64,000 bases of DNA from Schlegelella aquatica. GTDB lineage: Bacteria; Pseudomonadota; Gammaproteobacteria; Burkholderiales; Burkholderiaceae_C. Made by a program: the position numbers and the translations under genes. Of this stretch, positions 8,648 through 17,356 are shown piece after piece. The stretch's first letter is position 1, and each line of letters begins with the position of its first letter. The stretch is taken from contig NZ_CP110257.1 in NCBI RefSeq assembly GCF_026013905.1, positions 3,085,501 to 3,149,500 of the forward strand. Direction: 5' to 3'. The notes below the pieces were generated by a model. That model worked only from the letters and a program-made list of their open reading frames with translations, did not search any database and had not been told where the DNA came from.

Positions 8648-10081
8648 ATGCAATTCAAACGATCCCTGGTCGCGGCACTGACCGCGCCGCTGTGGCTGGC
8701 CGCCTGCGGGGGCGGCGGCGACGATCCCACTCCTTCCGAACGCGGTCAGGTGCTCGCCTCCTCGCTCGCCGGGCAGGCCACCGCCCAGCAGATCGACGCC
8801 GGCACGCAGGCCTCCGGGCTCCAGCCGCTGTCGGGGCCCGCACAGTGCAACGTCGACGTGCGCTACATCGTCTACGTCACCCGCGATCCGCAGGGCCAGC
8901 CCGCCACGGCCAGCGCCGGCGTGCTCGTGCCGAGCGGCAGCTCGGCGGCGTGCAGCGGCAACCGGCCCGTGGTGCTGTACGCCCACGGCACCACCTTCAC
9001 CCGCACGAAGAACATGGCGCAGGTGAGCGACACCGACCCGGACCCCGCGGTGGACAACAGCGACAGCGAGGCCAAGCTGGTCATGGCGATGTTCGCCGCA
9101 CAGGGCTACATCGTCGTCGCGCCCAACTACCTCGGCTACGACCGCTCCAGCCTCACGTGGCACCCGTACCTGAACGCCGAGGCGCAGGCGATCGACATGA
9201 TCGACGCATTGCGCGCGGCCAAGAAGGTGCTCACGGCCGAAAGCGCGACGAAGCCTTCGTCGCACCTGTTCATCACGGGGTACTCCCAGGGCGGCCACGT
9301 CGCGATGGCCACGCACAAGGTGATCGAACGGGATTACGCACGCGAGTTCACGGTGACGGCGTCCGGGCCGATGTCGGGGCCCTACAACCTCGCGAAGATG
9401 ACCACCATCATCAACAGCGACGGGACCAACGCGAACGTCAATGCGGGTGGCACGCTGTTCACCCCGCTGCTGCTGACCAGCTACCAGAAGTCCTACGGCA
9501 ACATCTACTCGTCGCCGTCGGATGCGTACCAGGCGCCCTACGCCTCCACCGCCGAGACGCTGTTCCCCACGGACACGCCGATCCCCACGCTCATCGGGCA
9601 AGGCAAGCTGCCCGCGGACCCGACCTTCCGGCAGCTGTTCGGCGCCGGAGGGCTCATCAACGAGAGCTTCCGCCAGGCCTTCTTCAGCGACCCCAACAAC
9701 GGCTTCAAGGCGGCGGTGGAGCGCAACACGCTGCTCGGCTGGACGCCTCAAAAGCCGATGGCCCTGTGCTACGGCGCGATGGACCCGACCGTGTTCGCCT
9801 TCAACAGCACCGATGCCGCTGCGGACTTCAACTCGCGGCTGCCCGCCGAGTTGCAGGTGCCGGCCTTCGATCTGGAGACGACGTCTTCGGGCACACCGCC
9901 GCACCTGCAAGCGGCGTTCTCCCTGCGCAAACAGCAGGTTGCACAAGAGGCGGTCGCGAACGGAGCCGTCGACGGGGGCACGAGCGCGGTGCTCGCCAAG
10001 TACCACGGCGAACTCGTCCCGCCGTTCTGCGCCGCGTTGATCCGCGGCTTCTTCGGCACCGTGCTGATGTCCAGCCTGTGA
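8648..10081 (+). CDS. Secreted lipase-like alpha/beta-hydrolase lipoprotein
   Basis: 477 aa. The start at 8648 has AGAGGAGA just upstream; a longer frame from 8573 would run through the operator. A signal with lipobox LAAC puts the acylated Cys at residue 20, followed by GGGG. The alpha/beta-hydrolase core shows VVLYAHGTTF (oxyanion region), GYSQGG (GxSxG nucleophile elbow), GAMDP (likely acid) and PPHLQA (likely His). It resembles the secretory lipase family, so it probably cleaves acyl esters outside the cytoplasm while anchored by lipid. ompW follows 16 bases later with its own strong AGGAGG, so the two form an operon under the palindrome-bearing promoter. Confidence 0.8.
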   Translation: MQFKRSLVAALTAPLWLAACGGGGDDPTPSERGQVLASSLAGQATAQQIDAGTQASGLQPLSGPAQCNVDVRYIVYVTRDPQGQPATASAGVLVPSGSSAACSGNRPVVLYAHGTTFTRTKNMAQVSDTDPDPAVDNSDSEAKLVMAMFAAQGYIVVAPNYLGYDRSSLTWHPYLNAEAQAIDMIDALRAAKKVLTAESATKPSSHLFITGYSQGGHVAMATHKVIERDYAREFTVTASGPMSGPYNLAKMTTIINSDGTNANVNAGGTLFTPLLLTSYQKSYGNIYSSPSDAYQAPYASTAETLFPTDTPIPTLIGQGKLPADPTFRQLFGAGGLINESFRQAFFSDPNNGFKAAVERNTLLGWTPQKPMALCYGAMDPTVFAFNSTDAAADFNSRLPAELQVPAFDLETTSSGTPPHLQAAFSLRKQQVAQEAVANGAVDGGTSAVLAKYHGELVPPFCAALIRGFFGTVLMSSL

Positions 10082-10097
10082 GCCAGGAGGCGACCCC

Positions 10098-10790
10098 ATG
10101 ACACGTCTTCGCGCATCGCTCGCCGCCGTCCTCGCCGCACTCGGTGCGACAGCGGCCCCGTCCGCCGTGGCTCAGGAGCAAAGCTTCTACATCGGCGGGG
10201 CCTACATCGCCATCGACTCCAAGGCGGACCCGCTGGCCGGGCCGCCGGGCTCCACCCCGCCGAACTCGCGGCTGGACGTGGACGACGCACGCACCCTCGT
10301 CTTCGGCTACCAGCGCTACTTCAACGACCACTGGGGCGTGGACGTCGCCCTGGGCATCCCGCCCAAGCACAAGGTGTACGGCAAGGGAGCGCTGGAAGGC
10401 TTCGGGCAGATCAGCTCGTCCAAGCAGGTCGCCCCGACCGTGTTCGTGAACTACCGCTTCGGGGACCGGACAGACCGTTTGCGCCCCTTCGTGGGGGTCG
10501 GTGTCAACTACACCCGCTTCATCGACACCCGCAGCACCACCGCCGGGATCTGGGCGAGCGGCGGGCCGACCAGGATCAAGCTCAGCGACTCCTGGGGCTG
10601 GGCCGTGCAGGCCGGCGCGAGCTACGCCCTCACGCCGCGCTGGTCACTCAATGCCACGGTGGCCGCGGCGGACGTGAAGAGCGACCTGACCGCCACCACG
10701 ACGGAGCCCGGCGGCACCACCACCGTGCGGCGCACGACCATCGACTTCAACCCGGTGGTCTTCACGCTCACGCTAGGCTGGAAGTTCTGA
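10098..10790 (+). CDS. ompW: OmpW-family outer-membrane protein
   Basis: 230 aa with a signal peptide (ASLAAVLAALGATAAPSAVAQ, cleavage after residue 26 or so). Features of the eight-stranded OmpW barrel are visible: FYIGGAYIAID, LVFGYQRYFNDHWGVDVALGIPPKHKVYG, APTVFVNYRF, RPFVGVGVNYTRF, and a terminal strand ending in Phe (FTLTLGWKF). Known OmpW forms a narrow hydrophobic channel that lets small apolar molecules diffuse sideways into the outer membrane. Next to a lipase-like lipoprotein it might take up the fatty products; that is inference. Confidence 0.92.
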   Translation: MTRLRASLAAVLAALGATAAPSAVAQEQSFYIGGAYIAIDSKADPLAGPPGSTPPNSRLDVDDARTLVFGYQRYFNDHWGVDVALGIPPKHKVYGKGALEGFGQISSSKQVAPTVFVNYRFGDRTDRLRPFVGVGVNYTRFIDTRSTTAGIWASGGPTRIKLSDSWGWAVQAGASYALTPRWSLNATVAAADVKSDLTATTTEPGGTTTVRRTTIDFNPVVFTLTLGWKF

Positions 10791-10839
10791 CCGGGTCACG
10801 GGTGGCGGGGCGTGAGACCGCCTTGCCCCGCCTGCGCCG

Positions 10840-11238
10840 TCACGCCGCGGCGTCGGCCGGCTGGCGCGTGAGCGTCCAGCGCAGCGCCTTGCCCGCTCGC
10901 AGGTCCAGCGTGACCTGCGAGCCGCCCGGGTCCGTCCAGCGGAACCGCTCGATGCCCGGCTCGGGCGGCTCCAGCTTCTGCCCGAGGCTCTTGGTGAGCA
11001 GAACCACTTGCAGCATCGGCATGCCGGGCTTGAGCCGGGCGTTGAGCATCACCGCGCTGTCGACGTAACCGATGGGCGCGCTGCCCGCGTTGCGCATCAC
11101 GCGCACCGCCTTGTTGAACTGAAGCAGCAGCCAGAAGACGATGCAGGTGAAGGCGAAGGCGAGGCCCGCCCACCGGTACTGCACCCACCCCACGACCAGG
11201 GCCATCAGCGCCAGGGTCCAACCGATCCATGCGTTCAT
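10840..11238 (-). CDS. Hypothetical membrane protein
   Basis: 132 aa. Two hydrophobic segments at the N-terminus (WIGWTLALMALVVGWVQY and WAGLAFAFTCIVFWLLLQF) are followed by a soluble part of about 90 residues with beta-type alternation (MPMLQVVLLTKSLGQKL and SQVTLDLRAGKALRWTLTRQ). I do not recognise the family. It is the last gene of a leftward series behind radA (97 bases away) and converges with ompW, whose stop is 49 bases from its own. Confidence 0.7.
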   Translation of the reverse strand: MNAWIGWTLALMALVVGWVQYRWAGLAFAFTCIVFWLLLQFNKAVRVMRNAGSAPIGYVDSAVMLNARLKPGMPMLQVVLLTKSLGQKLEPPEPGIERFRWTDPGGSQVTLDLRAGKALRWTLTRQPADAAA

Positions 11239-11335
11239 GGCGCCATGTTAGAGCCGGCGCGCCCCGCCTGACCTGCGGCGATCCACAGGCTCGGCGCCCG
11301 CTCGCGGCGCCTCGGCCGGCGGTAGGCGCCCGCGC

Positions 11336-12694
11336 TCAGAGGCCTTTGACGACGTCGATCGCCTGCTCCACACGCTCGACCGGGTGGATCGCGAGCCCCT
11401 CGATCGGCTTCTTCGGTGCGTTCGCCTTCGGCACCACGGCCACGCTGAAGCCCAGCTTGGCTGCCTCCTTCAAGCGCTCCTGCCCGCGCGGTGCCGGCCG
11501 CACCTCGCCCGCCAAGCCCACCTCGCCGAAGGTGAGGAAGCCCCGGGGAAGGGGCCGGCCGCGCAAGCTGCTCTGGATGGCGAGCATCACCGCCAGGTCC
11601 GCCGCCGGCTCGCTGATGCGCACACCGCCCACCGCATTGACGAACACGTCCTGGTCATAGCAGGCGATGCCCGCATGACGGTGCATCACCGCCAGCAGCA
11701 TCGCGAGCCGGTTCTGCTCCAGGCCGACGCTCAGCCGCCGGGGGCTGGGGATCGGCGAGTTGTCCACCAGGGCCTGGATCTCCACCAGCATGGGCCGCGT
11801 GCCCTCGAGCGTGACCAACACGCACGAGCCGGCCACCGGCTCGTGGTGGGTGGACAGGAAAATTGCACTCGGGTTGGCCACCCCCTTCAGGCCCCGCTCC
11901 GTCATTGCGAAGACGCCGATCTCGTTGACCGCGCCGAAGCGATTCTTGAACGCGCGCACGAGCCGGAAAGCGCTGTGCGTGTCGCCTTCGAAGTAGAGCA
12001 CGGTGTCGACGATGTGCTCGAGCACCCGTGGCCCCGCGAGCGCGCCCTCCTTCGTGACGTGCCCCACCAGCACCATCGCGGCACCGGTGGCTTTGGCCGT
12101 GCGCGTGAGCTGGGCCGAGCATTCGCGCACCTGCGCCACCGAGCCCGGCGCCGAGGTGAGTTGCTCGGAGTAGATGGTCTGGATCGAGTCGATCACCACG
12201 ACGTCGGGTTTCTCCACCTCGACCGTGGCGAGGATCTTCTCCAGCTGGATCTCGGCCTGCACGCGCACGCCCGAGCCGTCGAGCCCGAGCCGCCGTGCGC
12301 GCAGCGCCACCTGCGCGCCCGACTCCTCGCCCGTCACGTACAGCGTCCTCATGCGTCGGGACAAGGCCTCGAGCGCCTGGAGCAGCAACGTCGACTTGCC
12401 GATGCCGGGATCGCCGCCGATCAGCACCACCGCGCCGGCCACGATGCCGCCGCCCAGCACCCGGTCCAGCTCCTCGATGCCGGTGGGCACGCGCTCGACA
12501 TCCGAAGCTTCGATCTCGGCCAGGGTCGTGACGGGGCTGGACTTGGCGAGCGCCTGGAAGCGGTGCCGCGAGCCGCTTTCCGGCACGGTCTCTTCCAGTG
12601 TGTTCCAGGCGTTGCAGTGCGGGCACTTGCCCAGCCACTTGGGGCTGGTGCCGCCGCATTCGGTGCAGATGTAGACGGTCTTTTCCTTCGCCAT
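11336..12694 (-). CDS. radA: RadA/Sms, DNA branch-migration ATPase
   Basis: 452 aa, the normal length. In order: a C4 zinc finger (CTECGGTSPKWLGKCPHC), a RecA-like core with Walker A GDPGIGKSTLL, Walker B DVVVIDSIQTIYS, the RadA-specific KNRFG motif (KNRFGAVNEIGVF), and a C-terminal Lon-protease-like domain (ISEPAADLAVMLAIQSSLRG). RadA processes recombination intermediates and helps repair stalled or broken DNA. The ATG at 12694 places the zinc finger directly at the N-terminus; upstream in-frame starts would run into the previous gene. It follows a small coiled-coil gene by 28 bases. Confidence 0.97.
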   Translation of the reverse strand: MAKEKTVYICTECGGTSPKWLGKCPHCNAWNTLEETVPESGSRHRFQALAKSSPVTTLAEIEASDVERVPTGIEELDRVLGGGIVAGAVVLIGGDPGIGKSTLLLQALEALSRRMRTLYVTGEESGAQVALRARRLGLDGSGVRVQAEIQLEKILATVEVEKPDVVVIDSIQTIYSEQLTSAPGSVAQVRECSAQLTRTAKATGAAMVLVGHVTKEGALAGPRVLEHIVDTVLYFEGDTHSAFRLVRAFKNRFGAVNEIGVFAMTERGLKGVANPSAIFLSTHHEPVAGSCVLVTLEGTRPMLVEIQALVDNSPIPSPRRLSVGLEQNRLAMLLAVMHRHAGIACYDQDVFVNAVGGVRISEPAADLAVMLAIQSSLRGRPLPRGFLTFGEVGLAGEVRPAPRGQERLKEAAKLGFSVAVVPKANAPKKPIEGLAIHPVERVEQAIDVVKGL

Positions 12695-12722
12695 GCGGGC
12701 ATTGTCGCGGGGAATTCGCCGC

Positions 12723-13085
12723 TCAGCCCGCCAGCCGCCACCACGCCCCGGCGGCCGCAGCGCCCGCCAGCGCGGCCAGCACGAGCAGCACCCGGGTGCG
12801 GACGCGCAGCCGGGCCACCGCATCGACGAGCCGCGCGTTGTGCTCGGCCAGCTGCTCCAGCAGCTGCGTGGACGAGCGCAGTTCCTCCTGCAGCTCCTGC
12901 ACCGTCCGCTCCAGCGCGGCCAGCCGATCGGCCTGGCTCGCTCCCGAGCCGCCGAGTGCCTCGGAGGTCTCGCGTCGCTGGGTGCGCTCCCAGAGCTGAC
13001 GTGCCCCGCGCACGAGCTTGGGCGTGGCCTCGATCACATCGGACCAGGGAATGAGCTTGAAGGCGGTGATCCAGTTGATCGGCAT
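12723..13085 (-). CDS. Small coiled-coil protein with a C-terminal membrane anchor
   Basis: 120 aa, beginning MPINWITAFKLIPWSDVIEATPKLVRGARQ. The middle (about residues 55-95) has heptad-type Leu spacing (RLAALERTVQELQEELRSS) and should form a coiled coil. The last 25 residues are a hydrophobic helix (VLLVLAALAGAAAAGAWW), so the protein is probably tail-anchored in the inner membrane. Function unknown. It lies 23 bases after the antiporter gene and 28 before radA on the same strand, so the three are probably cotranscribed. Confidence 0.75.
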   Translation of the reverse strand: MPINWITAFKLIPWSDVIEATPKLVRGARQLWERTQRRETSEALGGSGASQADRLAALERTVQELQEELRSSTQLLEQLAEHNARLVDAVARLRVRTRVLLVLAALAGAAAAGAWWRLAG

Positions 13086-13108
13086 GGCAAGGCCCTTCCC
13101 CCGGCACC

Positions 13109-14161
13109 TCAGCGGCGCCGGATCAGCACCACCGCGAGCGTCACGATGGTCAGCGGCACGACGAACCCCATCATCAGCTGCGAGTAGGCCTCGAGCGCCT
13201 CGTGCTGCTGCGCCGCGAGGATCAGGTAGGCCGTGTAAGCGGCGTAATAGCCGACAAAGAGGCCTCCCTCCCAGCGCGCGATGCACCGCCCGGTGAGGAA
13301 GACGGGCAGGCAGGCCAGTTGCACGGCGGTCATGACCCAGAGGTCGAAGTTGAGCACCCCCGCGGGCACCGCGAGCCCCTGCGCGGTGAGCACGCCCGAG
13401 AGCCCGAGGCAGCCGAGGATGTTGAACAGGTTGCTGCCGATCACGTTGCCCACGGCGATGTCCCGCTCTCCCTTGAAGGTGGCCAGCAGCGAGGTGGCGA
13501 CCTCCGGCATCGAGGTGCCTGCCGCGACGATGGTGAGGCCGATCACGACATCGCTCACCCCGAGCGAGCGCGCAAAGGCCACCGCCGCGGTCACCAGCCA
13601 GTCCGAGCCCAGCACGAGCAGCCCCAGCCCGCCGAACACCAGCAGCGCCTGCACGCTCCAATGGCGGTCCCACTGGCTGCGGGGCATCTCCTCGGCATAG
13701 TCGCTCGCGTCTTGGCCGCCCTTGCGCGCCTGCCACACCAGGAACCCGGTGTACGCCACCAGCAGCCCCAGCAGCAGCGCGGCCTCCAGCCGGGCGATGC
13801 GGCCGTCCCAGGACAGCGCCATCAGCACCAGCGCGGCGGCGATCATCAGCGGCACCTCCTGGCGGATGACCTGCGTGTGCACGACGAGCGGCGCGACCAG
13901 GGCCGACACACCGAGGATGAACAGCACGTTGAAGATGTTGCTGCCCACCACGTTGCCGATCGCCAACTCTCCCCGGCCCTCCAGCACGGCGCCGGCAGAC
14001 ACCGCGGCCTCCGGCGCGCTGGTGCCGAAGGCCACCACCGTCAGTCCGACGACGAGCGGCGAAATGCCGAACGACAACGCCAGCCGCGACGCGCCACGCA
14101 CCAAGAGCTGCGCGCCGACGAGGAGGGCGGCCAGACCGAGGAGAAACATCAGCAGGTTCAT
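13109..14161 (-). CDS. Calcium/sodium antiporter (CaCA family, YrbG-like)
   Basis: 350 aa with about ten hydrophobic segments. It has both alpha-repeats of the Ca2+/cation antiporter superfamily: GTSAPEAAVS with GNVVGSNIFN near residues 46-78, and GTSMPEVATS with GNVIGSNLFN near residues 210-245. These hold the acidic residues and Asn that bind the exchanged ions. The family exchanges Ca2+ for Na+ or H+ across the inner membrane. It is the first gene of the leftward series that continues to radA; the intergenic region upstream is only about 64 bases. Confidence 0.93.
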   Translation of the reverse strand: MNLLMFLLGLAALLVGAQLLVRGASRLALSFGISPLVVGLTVVAFGTSAPEAAVSAGAVLEGRGELAIGNVVGSNIFNVLFILGVSALVAPLVVHTQVIRQEVPLMIAAALVLMALSWDGRIARLEAALLLGLLVAYTGFLVWQARKGGQDASDYAEEMPRSQWDRHWSVQALLVFGGLGLLVLGSDWLVTAAVAFARSLGVSDVVIGLTIVAAGTSMPEVATSLLATFKGERDIAVGNVIGSNLFNILGCLGLSGVLTAQGLAVPAGVLNFDLWVMTAVQLACLPVFLTGRCIARWEGGLFVGYYAAYTAYLILAAQQHEALEAYSQLMMGFVVPLTIVTLAVVLIRRR

Positions 14162-14225
14162 GGCGAGGGATTGTCAGCGCGACAGCCGCGTCGTCTGCAA
14201 CAAGGCCCTACGGGGGCGGGCCGAT

Positions 14226-15245
14226 TCATGCCTTCGGGCCTGGCTCGGGATGCGGCCATGCGAGATCGCGCAGCGTGAGGTGACCCGCGTGGACGACGAG
14301 CACCTCGGCATGCGGATCACGCGAGCGCGTCCACTTGACGCTGAGGTCGGCCGAGACGGCGCCGCACCGCCAGGCCCGCCCGTCGAGCCGCCCCCGCGCC
14401 TGCGAGGCGCGCAGCTCGTGCAGACGCAGCAGCAGCTTGTGGCTCACGACCGCGGCCGACACCACCACCTTGTTGCTGCCCTGCTCGTGGCCCTCCAGCA
14501 CCAGGTGGAGGTCGGCCGAACCGAGAGCGCCGTCGCCGAGCTGGAGCTCGCCGTTGAGTCGCGTGCGATCGAGCGTCGCGGCGAGCCGCCGGTGAGCGGG
14601 CCGACCGGGCAGCGCGCCCGCGCCCAGCAGCCCGCCCGCCAGCACCCCGTGGACGAACTGCCGTACGTCCAGCCGCCCCCGTGAGCCGCGGCGTCCGCCC
14701 CCGTCGCGCTGCTCGTAGGTCGCGCCCGGCATCTCGCCCTCGGTCCACAGGTACAGGTACTGTCGGCCGCCGTGGCGGGCGTCCACGTACAAGCCGCCCC
14801 GGCTCAGGCCCATCGACGAATCGGGCCCGATGTGGGCCACCGTCACCTGGTCGAAATCCACCGCGCCGTGCGCCACCGGCACGCGCACCTCGGCATCGAC
14901 CTTCCACAGCGCGTCGGTGATGAAGGCGTGCACGAAACCGTGCAAGCCGCCGAGCGCGTCGAGATGCCAAGCCCCCGGGGCGGCCGCGCGCGCCCATCCC
15001 GCGGCATGCGCCAGCGGGGCCCGCAACTCCATCTCGACGCCCTGGCAATCCACCTCGCCGACGGTGAGCGACTCGAAGGGCAGCGCGGCCCCGGCGTGCC
15101 CGGCCGGCCGCGCCGCGAGGCCGCGAAGGCACACACGGGCAGCGGCGATGCGGCACCCCTCGGCCTGCCATGACCAGCCGTGGAGTTGCAGACGTTCGAG
15201 CTGCACCGACGCAGCAGGGGCCGAAGTCCGGGTGGGCTTGCGCAT
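14226..15245 (-). CDS. Hypothetical protein, beta-rich
   Basis: 339 aa from ATG 15245; a GTG six codons upstream is an alternative and neither has a clear ribosome-binding site. No signal peptide or membrane segment is seen. The N-terminal half alternates short hydrophobic strands with Gly-rich turns (GCRIAAARVCLRGLAARPAG, then FESLTVGEVDCQGVEMEL), reminiscent of AsmA-like repeats, but too weakly to assign. The C-terminal half repeats the pattern (TRLNGELQLGDGALGSADLHLV). I do not recognise it. It lies downstream of tetR and upstream of the antiporter gene. Confidence 0.6.
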   Translation of the reverse strand: MRKPTRTSAPAASVQLERLQLHGWSWQAEGCRIAAARVCLRGLAARPAGHAGAALPFESLTVGEVDCQGVEMELRAPLAHAAGWARAAAPGAWHLDALGGLHGFVHAFITDALWKVDAEVRVPVAHGAVDFDQVTVAHIGPDSSMGLSRGGLYVDARHGGRQYLYLWTEGEMPGATYEQRDGGGRRGSRGRLDVRQFVHGVLAGGLLGAGALPGRPAHRRLAATLDRTRLNGELQLGDGALGSADLHLVLEGHEQGSNKVVVSAAVVSHKLLLRLHELRASQARGRLDGRAWRCGAVSADLSVKWTRSRDPHAEVLVVHAGHLTLRDLAWPHPEPGPKA

Positions 15246-15285
15246 GGCGACCCACTGTGCCACAGGCCCCCCCGGCCGCGGTGCT

Positions 15286-15990
15286 TCAGCCCGTTACGTG
15301 AGACGGCCCGGGCCTCATGTCTTTGCCCCCGGGGCGGTAGGTCGACATCAGGCGGCCATAGACCTCGGCGGTGCGCTCGTGCACCCGCTCCTCGTCGAGA
15401 AAGCGGAAGTCGTGCATGTGGCCGAACATCAGCGCGTTGATGGCGAAGGCCACTTCGACGGCGTCCGTGTCCGGCCGCAGATGCCCCTCTTCGACCGCCT
15501 CGCGCACGGCGCGCTCGATCACTTGGCGCCAGCCGCTCACGCCCTGCTGCAAGCGCCCGCGCCAGGGTGAGTCCTGGGCGCGCACCTCGAAGGCGCTGAA
15601 GGCGTAGAGGGCGCCGTTGATCGCGTCGCGCCGCTGTCCCACCGCCAGCCAGCGCCGCACGATCGCATCCAAGCGCGGCATCCCGCGGGGCTCGGCCAGC
15701 GCCGGCTGGAACACCTCGGCCATGAAGCGGCGGTCGTATTCGTCCAGCACGAGTCCGATCAGTGCCGCCTGGGAGCCGGTGCGCACGAACGCCCCGCTCT
15801 TGCTGATGCCCAGGCGCCGGGCGACCTCGCCGAACGACACGGCCTGCAGCCCGCCCTCGATGGCCAGCTGCAGCGCCGTCTCGACCACCGCCGCGAGCGT
15901 CTGTTCGCTGCGGGCAGCACGCGGATCGCGCCGTGCGGCCTCGCCGCCGTCCTCCGGCGGCGGTACGTCGTCCGGCGCGGTCGAAGTCAC
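15286..15990 (-). CDS. TetR/AcrR-family transcriptional regulator
   Basis: 234 aa. An unstructured, charged N-terminus (~35 residues) precedes a TetR helix-turn-helix: [38 protein letters not shown]. The C-terminal ligand-binding half ([23 protein letters not shown] and so on) is like AcrR-type regulators with a TetR_C domain. The start is a GTG whose last bases form the alanine racemase stop (GTGA), so translation is coupled to alr. The last 14 codons (PGGKDMRPG...) are encoded by a copy of the dispersed 19-bp motif and are probably not part of the ancestral protein. The target is unknown. Confidence 0.88.
   Translation of the reverse strand: MTSTAPDDVPPPEDGGEAARRDPRAARSEQTLAAVVETALQLAIEGGLQAVSFGEVARRLGISKSGAFVRTGSQAALIGLVLDEYDRRFMAEVFQPALAEPRGMPRLDAIVRRWLAVGQRRDAINGALYAFSAFEVRAQDSPWRGRLQQGVSGWRQVIERAVREAVEEGHLRPDTDAVEVAFAINALMFGHMHDFRFLDEERVHERTAEVYGRLMSTYRPGGKDMRPGPSHVTG
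15317..15335 (-). repeat. Dispersed GC-palindrome motif, copy 1 (inside the tetR 3' end)
   Basis: The top strand reads ATGTCTTTGCCCCCGGGGC, identical over 19 bases to the copy at 19629-19647; the match extends leftwards (CCGGGCCTY) to about 28 bases with one difference. Here the element is read as codons for PGGKDM near the TetR C-terminus. Confidence 0.75.
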
Positions 15991-17093
15991 CCCGCTTCTC
16001 CCACCACGTGGGTCGGCACCCGCCGCGCCAGCGCGCACATGAGTTCGTAGCCGACGGTGCCCGCCGCACGGGCCACGTCGTCGATGGGCAACACGGCCCC
16101 CTGCGGGCCGCGCCCCCACAGCGTCACCTCGCTGCCCACGCCCGCCTGGGGCGTCGGCGTGAGGTCCACCGTCAGCATGTCCATCGACACCCGGCCCACG
16201 AGGCGGGTGCGCGTGCCGTCGACGAGCACGGGCGTGCCGGTGCCGGCGTGACGGGGGTAGCCGTCGGCATAGCCGCAGGCCACCACGCCGATGCGCATCG
16301 GGGCCTCGGCACGGAAGGTGCTGCCGTAGCCCACCGTGTCGCCGGGCTGCAGCTGCTGCACGGCGATCAGGCGCGCGCGCAGGGTCATCGCGGGCTGCAG
16401 GCTCCAATCCGCCGCGCCGTGCTCGGGATGGTCGGGCGAGGAGCCGTAGACGGCGATTCCGGGCCGCACCCAGTCGCCCCGCACGTCGGCGCGGCTGCCG
16501 TGGCGCAGCGTGGCCGCGCTGTTGGCCAGGCTGCGCTCGCCGGGCAACCCCTCGGTGGCCTGCCGGAACACGGCCAACTGGTGCTCGATGCCCCGCTCGC
16601 CGTCGGCGTCCGAGAAATGCGTCATCAGCGAGATCTCGTCCACCTGCGTGAGCCCGGACAGCCGCATCCACGCGGCCCGGAACGCAGCCGGCGGAAAGCC
16701 GAGCCGGTTCATGCCGCTGTTGAGCTTGAGGAACACACGGTGCGGCCAGGTGGTCTTGTGCGTGGCCAGCCAGTCGATCTGTTCTTCTCGGTGCACCACG
16801 TGCCAGAGGTTGAGCCGCGAGCACAGCTCCAGGTCGCGCGACTCGAAGCAGCCCTCGAGCAGCAGGATCGGCCCGCGCCACCCCAGCGCGCGCACGCGCT
16901 CGGCTTCGGCCAGGTCGAGCAGGGCGAAACCGTCGGCCGCCTGCAGCGCGGGATACGCGCGCTCGATGCCGTGGCCGTACGCATCCGCCTTGACCACGGC
17001 CCACACCTTCGCATCCGGCGCCGCCGCGCGCACGCGGCGCAGGTTGTGGGCCAGGGCGTCGAGGTGGATGAGGGCTTCGATCGGACGTGGCAT
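15987..17093 (-). CDS. alr: Alanine racemase
   Basis: 368 aa from [10 protein letters not shown]; a start three codons upstream is possible. The PLP-binding Lys is K35 in [10 protein letters not shown]. The catalytic Tyr lies in VGYGSTFRA, and the substrate/PLP-phosphate region in [11 protein letters not shown]. The enzyme interconverts L- and D-alanine for peptidoglycan. The stop overlaps the GTG of tetR, and lplT is divergent on the other side, 263 bases away. The alr-lplT pairing with radA nearby is common in Burkholderiales. Confidence 0.97.
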   Translation of the reverse strand: MPRPIEALIHLDALAHNLRRVRAAAPDAKVWAVVKADAYGHGIERAYPALQAADGFALLDLAEAERVRALGWRGPILLLEGCFESRDLELCSRLNLWHVVHREEQIDWLATHKTTWPHRVFLKLNSGMNRLGFPPAAFRAAWMRLSGLTQVDEISLMTHFSDADGERGIEHQLAVFRQATEGLPGERSLANSAATLRHGSRADVRGDWVRPGIAVYGSSPDHPEHGAADWSLQPAMTLRARLIAVQQLQPGDTVGYGSTFRAEAPMRIGVVACGYADGYPRHAGTGTPVLVDGTRTRLVGRVSMDMLTVDLTPTPQAGVGSEVTLWGRGPQGAVLPIDDVARAAGTVGYELMCALARRVPTHVVGEAG

Positions 17094-17187
17094 GCGGCCC
17101 ATTGTGCCAGCCGGTCGGCCGAACTTCTGACCAAGCGCGAGGCACCCGATCGCAGATCCTTCGCGTCGGCGCAGGGAGGCTGCGTGC

Positions 17188-17193
17188 TATAAA
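17188..17193 (+). promoter_or_regulatory. Possible -10 box for lplT
   Basis: TATAAA in the 263-bp divergent alr/lplT region, about 165 bases upstream of the lplT start. The -35 region is poor. The leader between this site and the gene holds a strong G+C hairpin (GCGCGCC paired with GGCGCGC around 17234-17255) that could affect expression. Confidence 0.3.
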
Positions 17194-17356
17194 GCCGCTC
17201 GCGCCGTGCCGGCCTGCGCATCCGGCCGTCGCGCGCCAGAGGCGGCGCGCGGGCATGGCGACACGTCCATGAAGGCGCCGTGGCGACGCGGCCCCGGCGT
17301 TGGCCTTGCTCGGGCGGCGCGCGGGCTGCAAGAAGCCGCAAGATGGCAGTGACGGG

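Noticed and set aside
17222..17260. Hairpin upstream of lplT as a riboswitch
   Set aside because: It is a simple G+C stem with no conserved aptamer features that I can recognise.
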